DNA of 36,042 bases from Lachnospiraceae bacterium (GTDB lineage Bacteria; Bacillota_A; Clostridia; Lachnospirales; Lachnospiraceae): assembly GCA_009911175.1 (NCBI GenBank), contig QXWX01000071.1, forward strand, positions 1-36,042, given 5' to 3'. This document shows, piece after piece, positions 23,421 through 32,007 of the stretch. The notes under the pieces are model-generated. The model saw only the letters and a list, made by a program, of their open reading frames with translations. It was not told the origin of the DNA and did not search any database. The translations under genes and the position numbers were made by a program. Numbering within the stretch: the first letter of the stretch is position 1; each line of letters starts with the position of its first letter.

Positions 23421-24026
23421 ATGATGAAGAAGTATTACAAGAAGTGTCTGCTGTCCTGTATTCTGGCAGTGAGCCTGCTGTGCGGCTGCGCGGGAGGTAC
23501 GGACGCGGGGGAAAGCGAAGAGGGCGCTGCGCGGCAGGATACGGAAAGCGTATCGGAGCAGGAGGAAAAGGACTCTTCTGCAGTACCGGATTTTGAGGGA
23601 AATGACATGGAGGGAAACGCGGTTACGTCGGAGATTTTTTCGGGGTCCAGACTCACGATGGTCAATGTATGGGCAACCTACTGCAGTCCTTGTCTGAATG
23701 AGATGCCGGAGCTGGGAGAACTTGCGCGGGAGTACGACAAGGAGGACTTTCAGCTGATCGGGATCGTCAGCAATGTGCCGGAAGGGGCGGACGAAGAGAA
23801 ACTGGAGCTTGTGGAGGTGCTGATCGAACAGACCGAAGCAGACTATCCGCATCTGCTGCTGAATGAGTCCTTGAATGACGGGCTGCTTTCCGGCGTATCG
23901 GCGGTTCCGACGACATTCTTTATCGGCCAGGATGGGAAGATATTGGATACCGTTGTGGGAGCCAGGGATAAAGCGGCGTGGAAGGAGATCATTGACGGGA
24001 TTCTCGAGGAAAGCCCGGAAAGCTAG
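23421..24026 (+). CDS. TlpA/ResA-like thioredoxin-fold lipoprotein
   Basis: Extracytoplasmic thiol-disulfide oxidoreductase. 201 residues: a lipoprotein signal ending LLCGC (lipidated Cys23), an acidic linker to ~55, then a thioredoxin-like domain with VNVWATYCSPCLNEMP (redox Cys88 and Cys91) and the cis-Pro loop VPTTFF, ending GILEESPES. TlpA-like proteins reduce or repair exported proteins or mature cytochromes; many gut clostridia use them with CcdA-type membrane carriers, none of which is seen here. AGGAGG lies 6 nt before the ATG. The following 24027-24168 shows no terminator or gene. Confidence 0.92.
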   Translation: MMKKYYKKCLLSCILAVSLLCGCAGGTDAGESEEGAARQDTESVSEQEEKDSSAVPDFEGNDMEGNAVTSEIFSGSRLTMVNVWATYCSPCLNEMPELGELAREYDKEDFQLIGIVSNVPEGADEEKLELVEVLIEQTEADYPHLLLNESLNDGLLSGVSAVPTTFFIGQDGKILDTVVGARDKAAWKEIIDGILEESPES

Positions 24027-24168
24027 AGAAGGATTGTCACTGCTCAGAACAGCAGACCACAGACCCGTCTGATGATTTTCAAAAAAAGGAATGTACTTAT
24101 CAAGCGGGGATCCTAAGAACTTTTGAGCTTATTTCATCAGAGGCAGAGAGTAGAAAGGAGAAGGCTGC

Positions 24169-25155
24169 ATGAAAGAATTATGTTTGGGAACCATCGGTAC
24201 CGGTTCGATCGTACACACCATACTGGATCAGGTAAATGTAACAGATGGGATCCGGCTCACCGCCGTCTATTCCAGAACGGAGGAAAAGGGAAGGCAGGTT
24301 GCGGCAGAATACGGGGCAGACCGGGTTTATACGGATCTGGATGCATTTCTGGCGGATGAGGAGATGAATACGGTCTATATCGCGTCGCCGAACCTGCTGC
24401 ATTATGAGCAGACTAGAAAAACGCTCCTGGCGGGAAAGCATGTGATCTGCGAGAAGCCCTTCTGTACAAAAGCAGACCAGGCAAGGGAACTGACGGCTCT
24501 GGCGAAGGAAAAGCGTCTGTTTCTGGCAGATGCCGTACCCACCGCATTCCTGCCGAATCTGGAGGTGCTGAAAAGGGAACTGCCGAAGGTGGGGAAGGTC
24601 AGGCTGGTGCTTGGGAATTACAGCCAGTATTCCAGCCGCTATGACCTTGTGCTGCAGGGGGAGGTGCCCAATGTATTCAATCCGGAATATGGCGGCGGGT
24701 GCCTGATGGATATCAATTTTTATAATGTATACCTGAACGCGGCGCTGTTCGGAAAGCCGATGTCATCGGTCTATTATCCCAACCGCTGTGGGGAACTGGC
24801 GGATACCTCCGGGGTACTGATCATGCAGTATGACGGATTTGTCAGCAGCTCGGCAGGGGCGAAGGATACCTGGGGCGTAAACTATTTCCAGATCGAAGGC
24901 GAGAAGGGACATATCTATATCCGGGACGGGAGCAACGGACTTGCGGAGATCCGGGTGGTCACAAAGGATTCAGAGGAGACCTTTGACTGGCAGGACAACC
25001 CGGAATGGCGGTTCTATGAGGTCCAGAAGCTCACAGAGTATATGCTTGCCGGGGACTATGAGGCAGTGTATGGGCGGCTGGATGTAATGATCCATGTGAT
25101 CGAGATTCTGGAAGAAGCCAGAAAGAAGGCGGGGATCCTGTTTCCGGGGGATTGA
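24169..25155 (+). CDS. Gfo/Idh/MocA-family NAD(P)-dependent oxidoreductase
   Basis: 328 residues. N-terminal Rossmann fold GTIGTGSIVHTIL (GxGxxx), the nucleotide-binding strand TAVYSR, and the family EKP motif GKHVICEKPF (95-98), with the C-terminal alpha/beta substrate domain including GGGCLMDINFYNVY. Family members oxidise or reduce sugars, inositols and related polyols; the substrate is not identifiable. Start ATG behind AGAAAGGAGAAGG. It may form a unit with 25501 onwards, but a strong promoter at 25394 argues for a separate transcript. Confidence 0.93.
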   Translation: MKELCLGTIGTGSIVHTILDQVNVTDGIRLTAVYSRTEEKGRQVAAEYGADRVYTDLDAFLADEEMNTVYIASPNLLHYEQTRKTLLAGKHVICEKPFCTKADQARELTALAKEKRLFLADAVPTAFLPNLEVLKRELPKVGKVRLVLGNYSQYSSRYDLVLQGEVPNVFNPEYGGGCLMDINFYNVYLNAALFGKPMSSVYYPNRCGELADTSGVLIMQYDGFVSSSAGAKDTWGVNYFQIEGEKGHIYIRDGSNGLAEIRVVTKDSEETFDWQDNPEWRFYEVQKLTEYMLAGDYEAVYGRLDVMIHVIEILEEARKKAGILFPGD

Positions 25156-25199
25156 TAGATAGTGGTTACTGTTCACACGATGTCGCGCGCTTGCCGCAT

Positions 25200-25361
25200 G
25201 GCATCCGTTACATGTCACACCTTGACCAGGTGTGACATGTAACTCAGGCCGCCATTTAAAATTGCCTTCGGCAATGGGCGGCCTGAATAGCAGTTTTTAT
25301 GTGCATCCTCACGACCAATCAGCGTGGTGATTGGTCGGGGTGTGACATGTAACCGGCATCC
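25200..25361. mobile_element. 148-bp MITE-like element with terminal inverted repeats and 7-bp target duplication
   Basis: The element (25207-25354) begins GTTACATGTCACACC (25207-25221) and ends with the reverse complement (25339-25353). It is flanked by direct repeats GGCATCC at 25200-25206 and 25355-25361. Inside, a second inverted copy of the end (25229-25243) makes a 15-bp hairpin with the left end. It is followed by a hairpin with arms 25245-25253/25277-25285 and inner 25261-25266/25270-25275, and another with 10-bp arms 25312-25321/25328-25337. No coding capacity. The sequence at 13170-13214 resembles both flanks joined without the insert. Confidence 0.75.
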
Positions 25362-25393
25362 GGCCAATTCAGTGATGGGGCGGGCAAAACATG

Positions 25394-25422
25394 TTGACAG
25401 ATGACTCAGAAAAGACTAAAAT
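25394..25422 (+). promoter_or_regulatory. Consensus promoter of the nucleoside hydrolase/ECF operon
   Basis: TTGACA (25394-25399) and TAAAAT (25417-25422) with a 17-nt spacer. It lies 32 nt downstream of the MITE-like element, which therefore abuts this promoter. Confidence 0.78.
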
Positions 25423-25500
25423 AGTATAAGTGCTACAAGAAAACGAACATAAAAAGTGTTTTGTGAACACATTGCACAATCTGTATGGAGGTGCTGCTAT

Positions 25501-26511
25501 TTGGAAGAGGCTCAGAGGATCCGCATGCTGCAGTGTCCGGAGCATCCGGTCGATGTGGTGATTGATACAGATACATTTAATGAGGTGGACGACCAGTTTG
25601 CGCTGGCATATCTGCTTCGGAATCCGGACAGGCTCCGGCTGCAGGCCATTTACGCGGCGCCTTTTTTGAATGAAAAGGCGGATACGCCCAAGGACGGGAT
25701 GGAGAAAAGCTATCAGGAGATCTTAAAGCTCCTGGAGCTGGCAGGCACTCCGGAATATCAGGCAAAGGTGTACAAAGGAGCGGAGCGCTTTCTGGAACAT
25801 ACCGGGAGATCCGCTCAGGAAGAGCAGAGCAGGATCGCTCCGGCGGTTTCTGAAGCTTCGGAGGATCTGATCCGAAGGGCGATGACGCATTCGGCAGAGA
25901 ATCCTTTATATGTGATTGGAATTGCGGCGGCAACCAATATAGCCTCCGCAATTTTATGTGAGCCGAAGATCACAGAACGGATGGTAGTCGTCTGGCTGGG
26001 AGGAAGCGCCTTTCATTGTGAGGAGATGGAGGAGTTTAATCTGGCGGAGGATCCGGCTGCCGCGCAGATCCTGTTTGACAGCGGGGTACCGTTGGTTCAG
26101 CTACCATGCTGGGGCGTGGTGGAGAGCTTCTCGATCAGCAGGCCGGAGTTGGAGAAGTACTTTATAGAAAAGAATCCGCTGGCGGATTATCTGGCCGGAT
26201 ATGCCATTGAAGCAGTGGAAGAATGGGCGTCAGGCACGGCCTGGGCAAAGATGATCTGGGACGTGACGGCGGTGGCCTGGCTGCTCAATGACGGGCAGCG
26301 CTTTATGAACGACCGGCTTGTATCCTGTCCGGAGATCGTGGGAGATTCAGAGGCTTCCCGGAGGATATCCGGGGCTTCCTGCTTTGATGAGACGAACGGG
26401 CTTGATCCGATGAGGTATGTATTTTCAAAGGAAAGGCATACTATGAGATACGTATACCGTATTGAGCGGGACGCGCTCATGACAGACCTGATCAGAAAAC
26501 TCTATCTGTAA
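25501..26511 (+). CDS. Nucleoside hydrolase (ribohydrolase family), with altered catalytic position
   Basis: Splits nucleosides to base and ribose. 336 residues from a TTG start at 25501 with GGAGGT 9 nt upstream; the frame opens earlier at 25456 but without a site. The metal/ribose-binding motif VDVVIDTDTFNEVDDQFALA is at ~16-35, with the DxDxxxxxDD pattern, and PLYVIGIAAATNIASAI matches the family's central T/N motif. In most members the C-terminal motif is H-D-P/x; here it reads IWDVTAVAWL, so the catalytic His position is Trp. The Asp is kept. Substrate range may differ from classical IU- or CU-hydrolases. Sits upstream of a SAM hydroxide adenosyltransferase and an ECF transporter. Confidence 0.85.
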   Translation: MEEAQRIRMLQCPEHPVDVVIDTDTFNEVDDQFALAYLLRNPDRLRLQAIYAAPFLNEKADTPKDGMEKSYQEILKLLELAGTPEYQAKVYKGAERFLEHTGRSAQEEQSRIAPAVSEASEDLIRRAMTHSAENPLYVIGIAAATNIASAILCEPKITERMVVVWLGGSAFHCEEMEEFNLAEDPAAAQILFDSGVPLVQLPCWGVVESFSISRPELEKYFIEKNPLADYLAGYAIEAVEEWASGTAWAKMIWDVTAVAWLLNDGQRFMNDRLVSCPEIVGDSEASRRISGASCFDETNGLDPMRYVFSKERHTMRYVYRIERDALMTDLIRKLYL

Positions 26512-26552
26512 CGCGTCAAGCCCATGGAAAATTTAAAAAGGAGAAGAAAGTA

Positions 26553-27407
26553 ATGGAAAAAAACGCATTGGTGTTCCAGACGGATTTCGGCATGGAGGAC
26601 GGGGCGGTGAGCGCCATGTACGGGGTGGCCTACGGGGTCTCGCCGGATCTGAAGATCTATGACCTGACCCATGGCATCGAACCCTACAACACATGGGAAG
26701 CCAGCTACCGTCTGATCCAGACGGTGAACTACTGGCCGGAGGGAACCGTATTTGTATCGGTGGTGGATCCGGGCGTGGGCTCCACGAGAAGGAGTATCGT
26801 CGCAAAGACCAAAACCGGGCAGTACGTGGTGACTCCGGATAACGGCACATTGACCTTTGTAAAGAGGAATCTGGGGATTGAGGCGGTCCGGGTGATCGAC
26901 GAATCCAAGAACCGCCGTTCGGGTTCGGAGGAATCCTATACATTCCATGGCCGGGACGTCTATGCATTTACCGGGGCAAAGCTGGCCTCCGGGGAGATCA
27001 CATTTGACCAGGTAGGAGAGGAGATGGATCCGGAAAGTGTATTGGAGCTGCCGACGATCCCAGCAAAGGAGACCGAGGACGGCGGCGTGCAGGGTACCAT
27101 TGACGTGCTGGATGTGCGTTTCGGAAGCCTGTGGTCCAACATCCCCATCGAGCTGTTCAAAAAGCTGGGCATCGAGTTCGGGGAGCGGGTGGAAGTGATG
27201 ATCAGCAACGACACCAGGACACTGTACCGCAATACCATGGTATACGGCCATTCCTTCGCGGATGTGTATGTCGGGGAACCGCTGCTGTATATGAACTCCC
27301 TGAACTGCATGGCGGTGGCGATCAATCAGGGAAGCTTTGCAAGGGCTTACAATATCGGAACCGGGAACAGCTGGCATATCGCCATCCGGAAGGATTCCCG
27401 GGGCTGA
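26553..27407 (+). CDS. SAM hydroxide adenosyltransferase (DUF62 family)
   Basis: Hydrolyses S-adenosylmethionine to adenosine and methionine. 284 residues in two domains. N-terminal markers are FQTDFGMEDGAVSAMYG (TDFG...D) and VVDPGVGSTRRSI, PDNG and FHGRD; the C-terminal beta domain begins around PTIPAKETEDGG. All are characteristic of the DUF62/SAM_HAT family (fluorinase relatives). Residues specific to fluorination loops are not seen. Start ATG behind AAAAGGAGAAGAAAG. The gene lies between a nucleoside hydrolase and the ECF transporter, which suggests the adenosine product is further split and its parts recycled. Confidence 0.93.
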   Translation: MEKNALVFQTDFGMEDGAVSAMYGVAYGVSPDLKIYDLTHGIEPYNTWEASYRLIQTVNYWPEGTVFVSVVDPGVGSTRRSIVAKTKTGQYVVTPDNGTLTFVKRNLGIEAVRVIDESKNRRSGSEESYTFHGRDVYAFTGAKLASGEITFDQVGEEMDPESVLELPTIPAKETEDGGVQGTIDVLDVRFGSLWSNIPIELFKKLGIEFGERVEVMISNDTRTLYRNTMVYGHSFADVYVGEPLLYMNSLNCMAVAINQGSFARAYNIGTGNSWHIAIRKDSRG

Positions 27408-27536
27408 GAGGCAGCACCGGCTTTTTGCCTGCCGTCTGTTTTGCGCATGCGGGCAGGACGGTAAGCATCATACTTTTGATACGTTCGGCCAACCGGCCTT
27501 TAGCGTATATAAAAAGGAATAGAGGAGGATTTACAC

Positions 27537-28088
27537 ATGAAGAATTTTGCAGTAAAAACAATCGTAGCAATCGGTATCGGGGCAGCGTTATTTTTTGTGC
27601 TGAGCACCTATATCGCAATCCCCACTCCGATCCCGAACCTGAAGCTGAGCGTGCACTATCCGGTGATCGGAGTCATGGCGATGCTGTTCGGTCCTCTGGC
27701 AGGCTGTCTGATGGGACTGATCGGACATTTCTTGAGCGACCTGGCAAGCGGCTGGGGCGTATGGTGGAGCTGGGTTGCGGGTTCTGCGTTTTTCGGACTG
27801 GCGATGGGATTCGTAGGCTATAAGATTGATCTGTCCAAGGGCGAATTCGGTGTCAAAGGCGCCGTGATCTTTAACGTGGTCCAGATTATCGCGCATCTGA
27901 TTTCCTGGGGACTGATCGCGCCGGGACTGGACATTTTGATCTACAACGAGCCTGTGGAAAAGATTTTCCTGCAGGGAGCAGTGGGCAGTGTGGGAAATAT
28001 TCTGTCTACCGCGGTTGTAGGTACGATCCTGTGCTTTGCGTACGCATCTACCAGGGCGAAAAAGGGATCTTTGAAAAAGGAAGATTAA
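27537..28088 (+). CDS. ECF transporter S component, UPF0397 family
   Basis: 183 residues with about five to six transmembrane helices. The start (VKTIVAIGIGAALFFVL) and IPTPIPN, then FGPLAGCLMGLIGHFLSDL and GWGVWWSWVAGSAFFGLAMG, match the UPF0397 pattern. Proteins of this family bind a still poorly defined substrate and are encoded with a double ATPase and a T subunit, as here. The N-terminal helix contacts EcfT. Start ATG behind GAGGAGG. Next: a fused EcfA and EcfT complete the unit. Confidence 0.9.
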   Translation: MKNFAVKTIVAIGIGAALFFVLSTYIAIPTPIPNLKLSVHYPVIGVMAMLFGPLAGCLMGLIGHFLSDLASGWGVWWSWVAGSAFFGLAMGFVGYKIDLSKGEFGVKGAVIFNVVQIIAHLISWGLIAPGLDILIYNEPVEKIFLQGAVGSVGNILSTAVVGTILCFAYASTRAKKGSLKKED

Positions 28089-28161
28089 GGAAAAACATCA
28101 GGAGGGGTGGCTCGCACGCTGCCCTTTTTTCCATGCGAAACGAAATAGGAGGACATGATTC

Positions 28162-29922
28162 GTGAAAGAACCGATCATAAAATTCGAAAACTTTGGTTTT
28201 CAGTATGACGCGCAGGCAGAGCCGACCTTAAAGGACATCAATCTGGAGATCTATCCCGGAGAGAAGATCCTGATCGCGGGTCCGTCAGGCTGCGGGAAAT
28301 CGACGATGACCCATTGTATGAACGGATTGATCCCATTTGCGTATCCGGGAGAATCCACCGGGAAGCTGACGATCCAGGGGAAGGAGACAAAACACTTAAG
28401 CATCTTTGAGATCTCCAGGATGGTGGGAACGGTCCTGCAGGATCTGGACGGGCAGTTCATCGGCCTGACCGTTGCGGAGGACATTGCGTTTGCATTGGAA
28501 AATGCCTGCGTCGGGCAGGATGATATGAAAAAGACCGTCAGGCAGGTGGCGCGCCAGGTCGGCATCGGAGATCATCTGGAGCACTCGCCGGATGCCCTTT
28601 CCGGAGGCCAGAAGCAGCGGGTCTCTATGGCAGGCGTGATGGTCAATGAGGTCAGCATTTTATTGTTTGATGAGCCGCTGGCGAATCTGGATCCGGCCAC
28701 CGGAAAAAAGGCCATTGAGATCATAGACCGGATCCAGGAGGAGACCGGGGCTGCGGTCATCATCATCGAGCACCGCCTGGAAGACGTGCTGTGGCGGGAC
28801 GTGGATCGGATCGTGCTGATGAAGGACGGCCGGATCGTGACAGACGCGCCGCCGGATGAACTGCTTTCCACGGATGTACTGCTGGACAACGGGATCCGGG
28901 AGCCTCTGTATCTGACCGCCCTGAAATACGCGGGAGTGAAGATCACGCCCAAATGCCACCCCCGCGGCATCCGGAGCCTGACACTGACAGAGGAAGACAA
29001 ACACAAAGTCCGGACCTGGTTTCACGCTCGGAAGCTGGCAAAAGAGAAACCGGAAGGCAAGGCGCTTCTGACTGCGGAGAAGATTGATTTTACATATGAT
29101 AACGGCTTTCATGCTCTGAAGGATATCAATATTTCCATCAATGAAGGGGAACTGCTTGCAATCGTAGGAACCAACGGCGCAGGAAAATCCACATTTTCCA
29201 AGGTGGTCTGCGGGTTCGAGAAGCAGCAGTTGGGAACACTGACATTCCAGGGGCAGGATATGAAAAGCTACAGCATCAAAGAACGTGCCGACCGGATCGG
29301 ATACGTGATGCAGAATCCCAACCAGATGATCTCCAAGCCCATGATCTTTGACGAGGTGGCATTCGGCCTGCGCCAGAGAAATGTGCCGGAATCGGAGATC
29401 ACGGCGAAGGTGGAGGAGGTTTTGAAGATCTGCGGGCTCTACCCCTTCCGGAAATGGCCGGTGTCCGCGCTGAGCTTCGGTCAGAAGAAGCGTGTCACCA
29501 TTGCGTCGATCCTGGCGCTGGATCCCCAGATGATCATATTGGACGAGCCCACGGCGGGACAGGATTACCGGCATTATACGGAGATCATGGAATTTCTGAA
29601 CGAACTCCACGGCCGGGGGATCACGGTGGTCATGATCACCCACGACATGCATCTGATGTTGGAATACGCCCAGCGGGCCGTCGTATTTTCCGGCGGGCAG
29701 GTGATCGCCAACGACACCTCGGCAAATATCCTGACCAACCCGGAGATCATTGAGCGGGCCAACCTAAAGGAGACATCGCTTTACGACCTGTCGCTGCTCT
29801 GCGGGATCGAGGATCCCAATGTGTTCGTGCAGCATTTTATCGACTATGAGGAGGAAGGCAGAGACCGTCAGGCCGGCGGCGCGGCGGCACAAAACGATAG
29901 GAAGGAGGAAAAAAGAGGATGA
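28162..29922 (+). CDS. Energy-coupling factor double ATPase (fused EcfA-EcfA')
   Basis: Two ABC ATPase domains in one 586-residue chain, drives the ECF transporter. Domain 1: Walker A GPSGCGKST (40-48), signature LSGGQKQRVSM, Walker B ILLFDEPLANLD. Domain 2: Walker A GTNGAGKST (about 336-344), signature LSFGQKKRVTIAS (Gly to Phe substitution in LSGGQ), Walker B MIILDEPTAGQD and THDMHLM. Starts at GTG 28162, 9 nt behind AGGAGG. Ends ATGA-overlapped with EcfT, so the two are coupled. Confidence 0.93.
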   Translation: MKEPIIKFENFGFQYDAQAEPTLKDINLEIYPGEKILIAGPSGCGKSTMTHCMNGLIPFAYPGESTGKLTIQGKETKHLSIFEISRMVGTVLQDLDGQFIGLTVAEDIAFALENACVGQDDMKKTVRQVARQVGIGDHLEHSPDALSGGQKQRVSMAGVMVNEVSILLFDEPLANLDPATGKKAIEIIDRIQEETGAAVIIIEHRLEDVLWRDVDRIVLMKDGRIVTDAPPDELLSTDVLLDNGIREPLYLTALKYAGVKITPKCHPRGIRSLTLTEEDKHKVRTWFHARKLAKEKPEGKALLTAEKIDFTYDNGFHALKDINISINEGELLAIVGTNGAGKSTFSKVVCGFEKQQLGTLTFQGQDMKSYSIKERADRIGYVMQNPNQMISKPMIFDEVAFGLRQRNVPESEITAKVEEVLKICGLYPFRKWPVSALSFGQKKRVTIASILALDPQMIILDEPTAGQDYRHYTEIMEFLNELHGRGITVVMITHDMHLMLEYAQRAVVFSGGQVIANDTSANILTNPEIIERANLKETSLYDLSLLCGIEDPNVFVQHFIDYEEEGRDRQAGGAAAQNDRKEEKRG

Positions 29923-30743
29923 TCCAGTTATTTAATTATATCGACAGAGTTTCTCCGATCCACAGACTGACAGGGGCGGCCAAGCTGGCGTGTATGCTCT
30001 GCTGGGTTCTGGCGGCCATGATCACCTTCGACACACGGTATCTGATCCTCCTTACGGTCTGCGCGCTGGTGCTGTTTCGGGTGTCTAAGATCAAGGTGAG
30101 GGAAGTGAAGGTGATCCTGATCTTTTCCCTGGTCTTTCTGTTCCTCAATAACCTGCTGATCTACCTGTTTTCCCCGGAGCACGGGGTCAGCCTGTACGGC
30201 TCCCGGACGGTGCTCATAGACCTGATCGGAAGATACAGCGTCACGGCACAGCAATTGCTGTACCATGCAAATGTGATCCTCAAGTATACGGCAACCATCC
30301 CGGTGGTCATTCTCTTTGTGTCCACCACGCAGCCCAGTGAATTTGCGGCGTCGCTGAACAAGCTGGGAGTGAGCTACCGGATTTCCTATTCCGTGTCGCT
30401 GGCGCTCCGGTACATCCCGGACGTGATGGACGAGTTCCATTCCATTTCTCTGGCACAGCAGGCAAGAGGTGTGGAGCTGTCCGGGAAGGAGAACATCATC
30501 AAGCGGCTGAAAGGCGCGACGGCGATCCTGATGCCGCTGATCCTCTCCAGCATGGACCGGATCGAAGTGGTGTCCAACGCCATGGAGCTGCGGTGCTTCG
30601 GAAAAGAGCCGAAACGGACCTGGTATCGGGAGCGGAAGTTTACCGGGCTGGATTATGGAACCATGATCCTGGGCTTCGGGCTGATCGGGATTTCCTTTGT
30701 GCTGCAAGCAGTGAACGGGGGACGGTATTGGAATCCCTTCTAG
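29919..30743 (+). CDS. ecfT: Energy-coupling factor transmembrane protein EcfT
   Basis: 274 residues. Membrane helices near the N-terminus (LACMLCWVLAAMITF), then LILIFSLVFLFLNNLLIYLF-type segments, and a cytoplasmic coupling domain. The two ATPase-coupling 'A-R-G/R-x-x-G' motifs are visible as QQARGVELSG and AMELRCFGKEP. Overlaps the ATPase gene by ATGA. Together with 27537-29922 it forms a complete group II-type ECF transporter and may also serve the orphan S component at 4410. Confidence 0.93.
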   Translation: MIQLFNYIDRVSPIHRLTGAAKLACMLCWVLAAMITFDTRYLILLTVCALVLFRVSKIKVREVKVILIFSLVFLFLNNLLIYLFSPEHGVSLYGSRTVLIDLIGRYSVTAQQLLYHANVILKYTATIPVVILFVSTTQPSEFAASLNKLGVSYRISYSVSLALRYIPDVMDEFHSISLAQQARGVELSGKENIIKRLKGATAILMPLILSSMDRIEVVSNAMELRCFGKEPKRTWYRERKFTGLDYGTMILGFGLIGISFVLQAVNGGRYWNPF

Positions 30744-30813
30744 ATGAGCATCCCATGATGGCTGTTCGATCGTTTCACAAGGGATCCCCAACGGGTTTAC
30801 CTCAATAAAAAAG

Positions 30814-30849
30814 TCTCGGAATTGAGTCAGTGATTCCGGGATTTTTTTT
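30814..30849 (+). terminator. Intrinsic terminator of the ECF operon
   Basis: Arms 30814-30822 and 30833-30841 pair over 9 positions (one G-T), followed by eight T (30842-30849). Confidence 0.85.
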
Positions 30850-30873
30850 GCGCAACTCTTATGGGATTTCTGG

Positions 30874-30916
30874 TATAATGGTATTGCGCTGATGCGCAAG
30901 CAGGTCATCAATTTTC
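30874..30916 (+). promoter_or_regulatory. Promoter-proximal repeat element, copy B, with extended -10
   Basis: TGGTATAAT (30871-30879) is an extended -10. It continues with TATTGCGCTGATGCGCAA, a 6-bp hairpin at the expected start site, and ends CATCAATTTTC. Copy A at 6451-6494 (minus) differs by one indel and two substitutions. No good -35 lies 16-18 nt upstream. Confidence 0.7.
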
Positions 30917-31101
30917 GTATGCGTACCTCGAAGGAGAGTATTTTTACAGGGTTAAACAATCTGGAGGCGTTGGAGCGGATTGAGCGAAAAAAATATGAAG
31001 AAGAGCTTCTTGAGGAGGGTGTCGGTCGCATCTTAAAATATGGAATCGCGTTCTATAAAAAGAGATGCAGGGTGATGTCTGCTGCTGACGGAACAGTATA
31101 A
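30892..31101 (+). CDS. Small open frame starting inside the shared promoter element
   Basis: A 69-codon frame (MRKQVINFRMRTSKESIF..., with EALERIERKKYEEELLEEGV as a strongly charged helix). Its first eight codons belong to the element shared with 6451-6494, where the same frame reads AAG in place of the ATG and soon stops. There is no Shine-Dalgarno upstream of this ATG; an in-frame ATG nine codons on also has none. It may be a truncated gene or a by-product of the element. Function not recognised. Confidence 0.3.
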   Translation: MRKQVINFRMRTSKESIFTGLNNLEALERIERKKYEEELLEEGVGRILKYGIAFYKKRCRVMSAADGTV

Positions 31102-31209
31102 GGATCCTGTTTCTTAAAAAGATTCACATGCACAGTTAGAAAAATATCAGATTGAGAACGGTTTGTGATTCTTTTGAGATATACTCTGTTTATACGAGGA
31201 GGAACGCAT

Positions 31210-32007
31210 ATGGAATCATGGATCATCAGGACAAAAAACCTGAAAAAATATTATCAGCTTGGGGAGCATACAGTAAAGGCATTGGACGGCATGGATTTTC
31301 TCGTCAGGGAGCGGGAGTTTGTGGCGGTCATCGGTACCTCCGGGTCGGGAAAATCCACGCTGCTCCACATGATCGGCGGGCTGGATGTGCCCACCGGCGG
31401 AGAGGTCTATGTGGCCGGGAGAAATTTAAACGAGATGAACAAGGAGCAGCTTGCGGTGTTCCGCCGCCGGAAGGTGGGGTTCGTGTTCCAGAACTACAAT
31501 CTGGTGCCGGATCTGAATGTATTTGAAAATGTGGTGCTCCCTGTGGAGCTGGACGGGCGGTATGTGGACCGGGAATTTGCGGAGGAGATCCTGGACTTTC
31601 TGAAGCTGAAAGAGAAGCAGGAGGCGCTTCCGGGTACTCTCTCAGGCGGCCAGCAGCAGAGGGCCGCCATTGCCCGGGCCCTGGTGTCCAAGCCGGCGAT
31701 CTTGCTGGCCGATGAACCGACGGGAAATCTGGACACCGCCACCAGCCATGACGTGATCGGATTGTTAAAGCTGGCGGCAAAGCAGTTTCAGCAGACGGTG
31801 GTACTGATCACTCATGACAACGACGTTGCCCAGATGTCGGACCGGATCGTGCGGATCGAGGATGGGCGGATCGTGGAGCGAAGCGGGGCAGAGCGAGAGA
31901 AGGATCAGGGGACGAAAGGTTCATGTATGGACGGATCCCAAGCGGATGCTCAGGCGGATGGAGAGAAGCAGGAAGAGAAAGGCGGTGTCAGCCATGCTGA
32001 AAAATAA
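31210..32007 (+). CDS. ABC transporter ATPase of the MacB/LolD/BceA type
   Basis: 265 residues: N-terminal [20 protein letters not shown], Walker [10 protein letters not shown] (42-50), Q-loop [12 protein letters not shown], signature [15 protein letters not shown] (near 145), Walker [13 protein letters not shown], and [20 protein letters not shown]. This is the ATPase class that pairs with FtsX permeases in efflux or antimicrobial-peptide resistance. The last ~35 residues are a charged, Gln/Glu-rich tail beyond the normal end. Start ATG 31210 follows GAGGAGG. Overlaps the permease start by 14 nt. No BceS-like sensor or response regulator is nearby. Confidence 0.93.
   Translation: MESWIIRTKNLKKYYQLGEHTVKALDGMDFLVREREFVAVIGTSGSGKSTLLHMIGGLDVPTGGEVYVAGRNLNEMNKEQLAVFRRRKVGFVFQNYNLVPDLNVFENVVLPVELDGRYVDREFAEEILDFLKLKEKQEALPGTLSGGQQQRAAIARALVSKPAILLADEPTGNLDTATSHDVIGLLKLAAKQFQQTVVLITHDNDVAQMSDRIVRIEDGRIVERSGAEREKDQGTKGSCMDGSQADAQADGEKQEEKGGVSHAEK

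Noticed and set aside
28660..29652. 330-codon minus-strand frame opposite the ECF ATPase
   Set aside because: Shadow of a well-conserved ABC gene; His/Gln-rich composition without motifs.
29928..31031. 367-codon minus-strand frame opposite EcfT
   Set aside because: Crosses a terminator and a promoter element of the plus strand; shadow.
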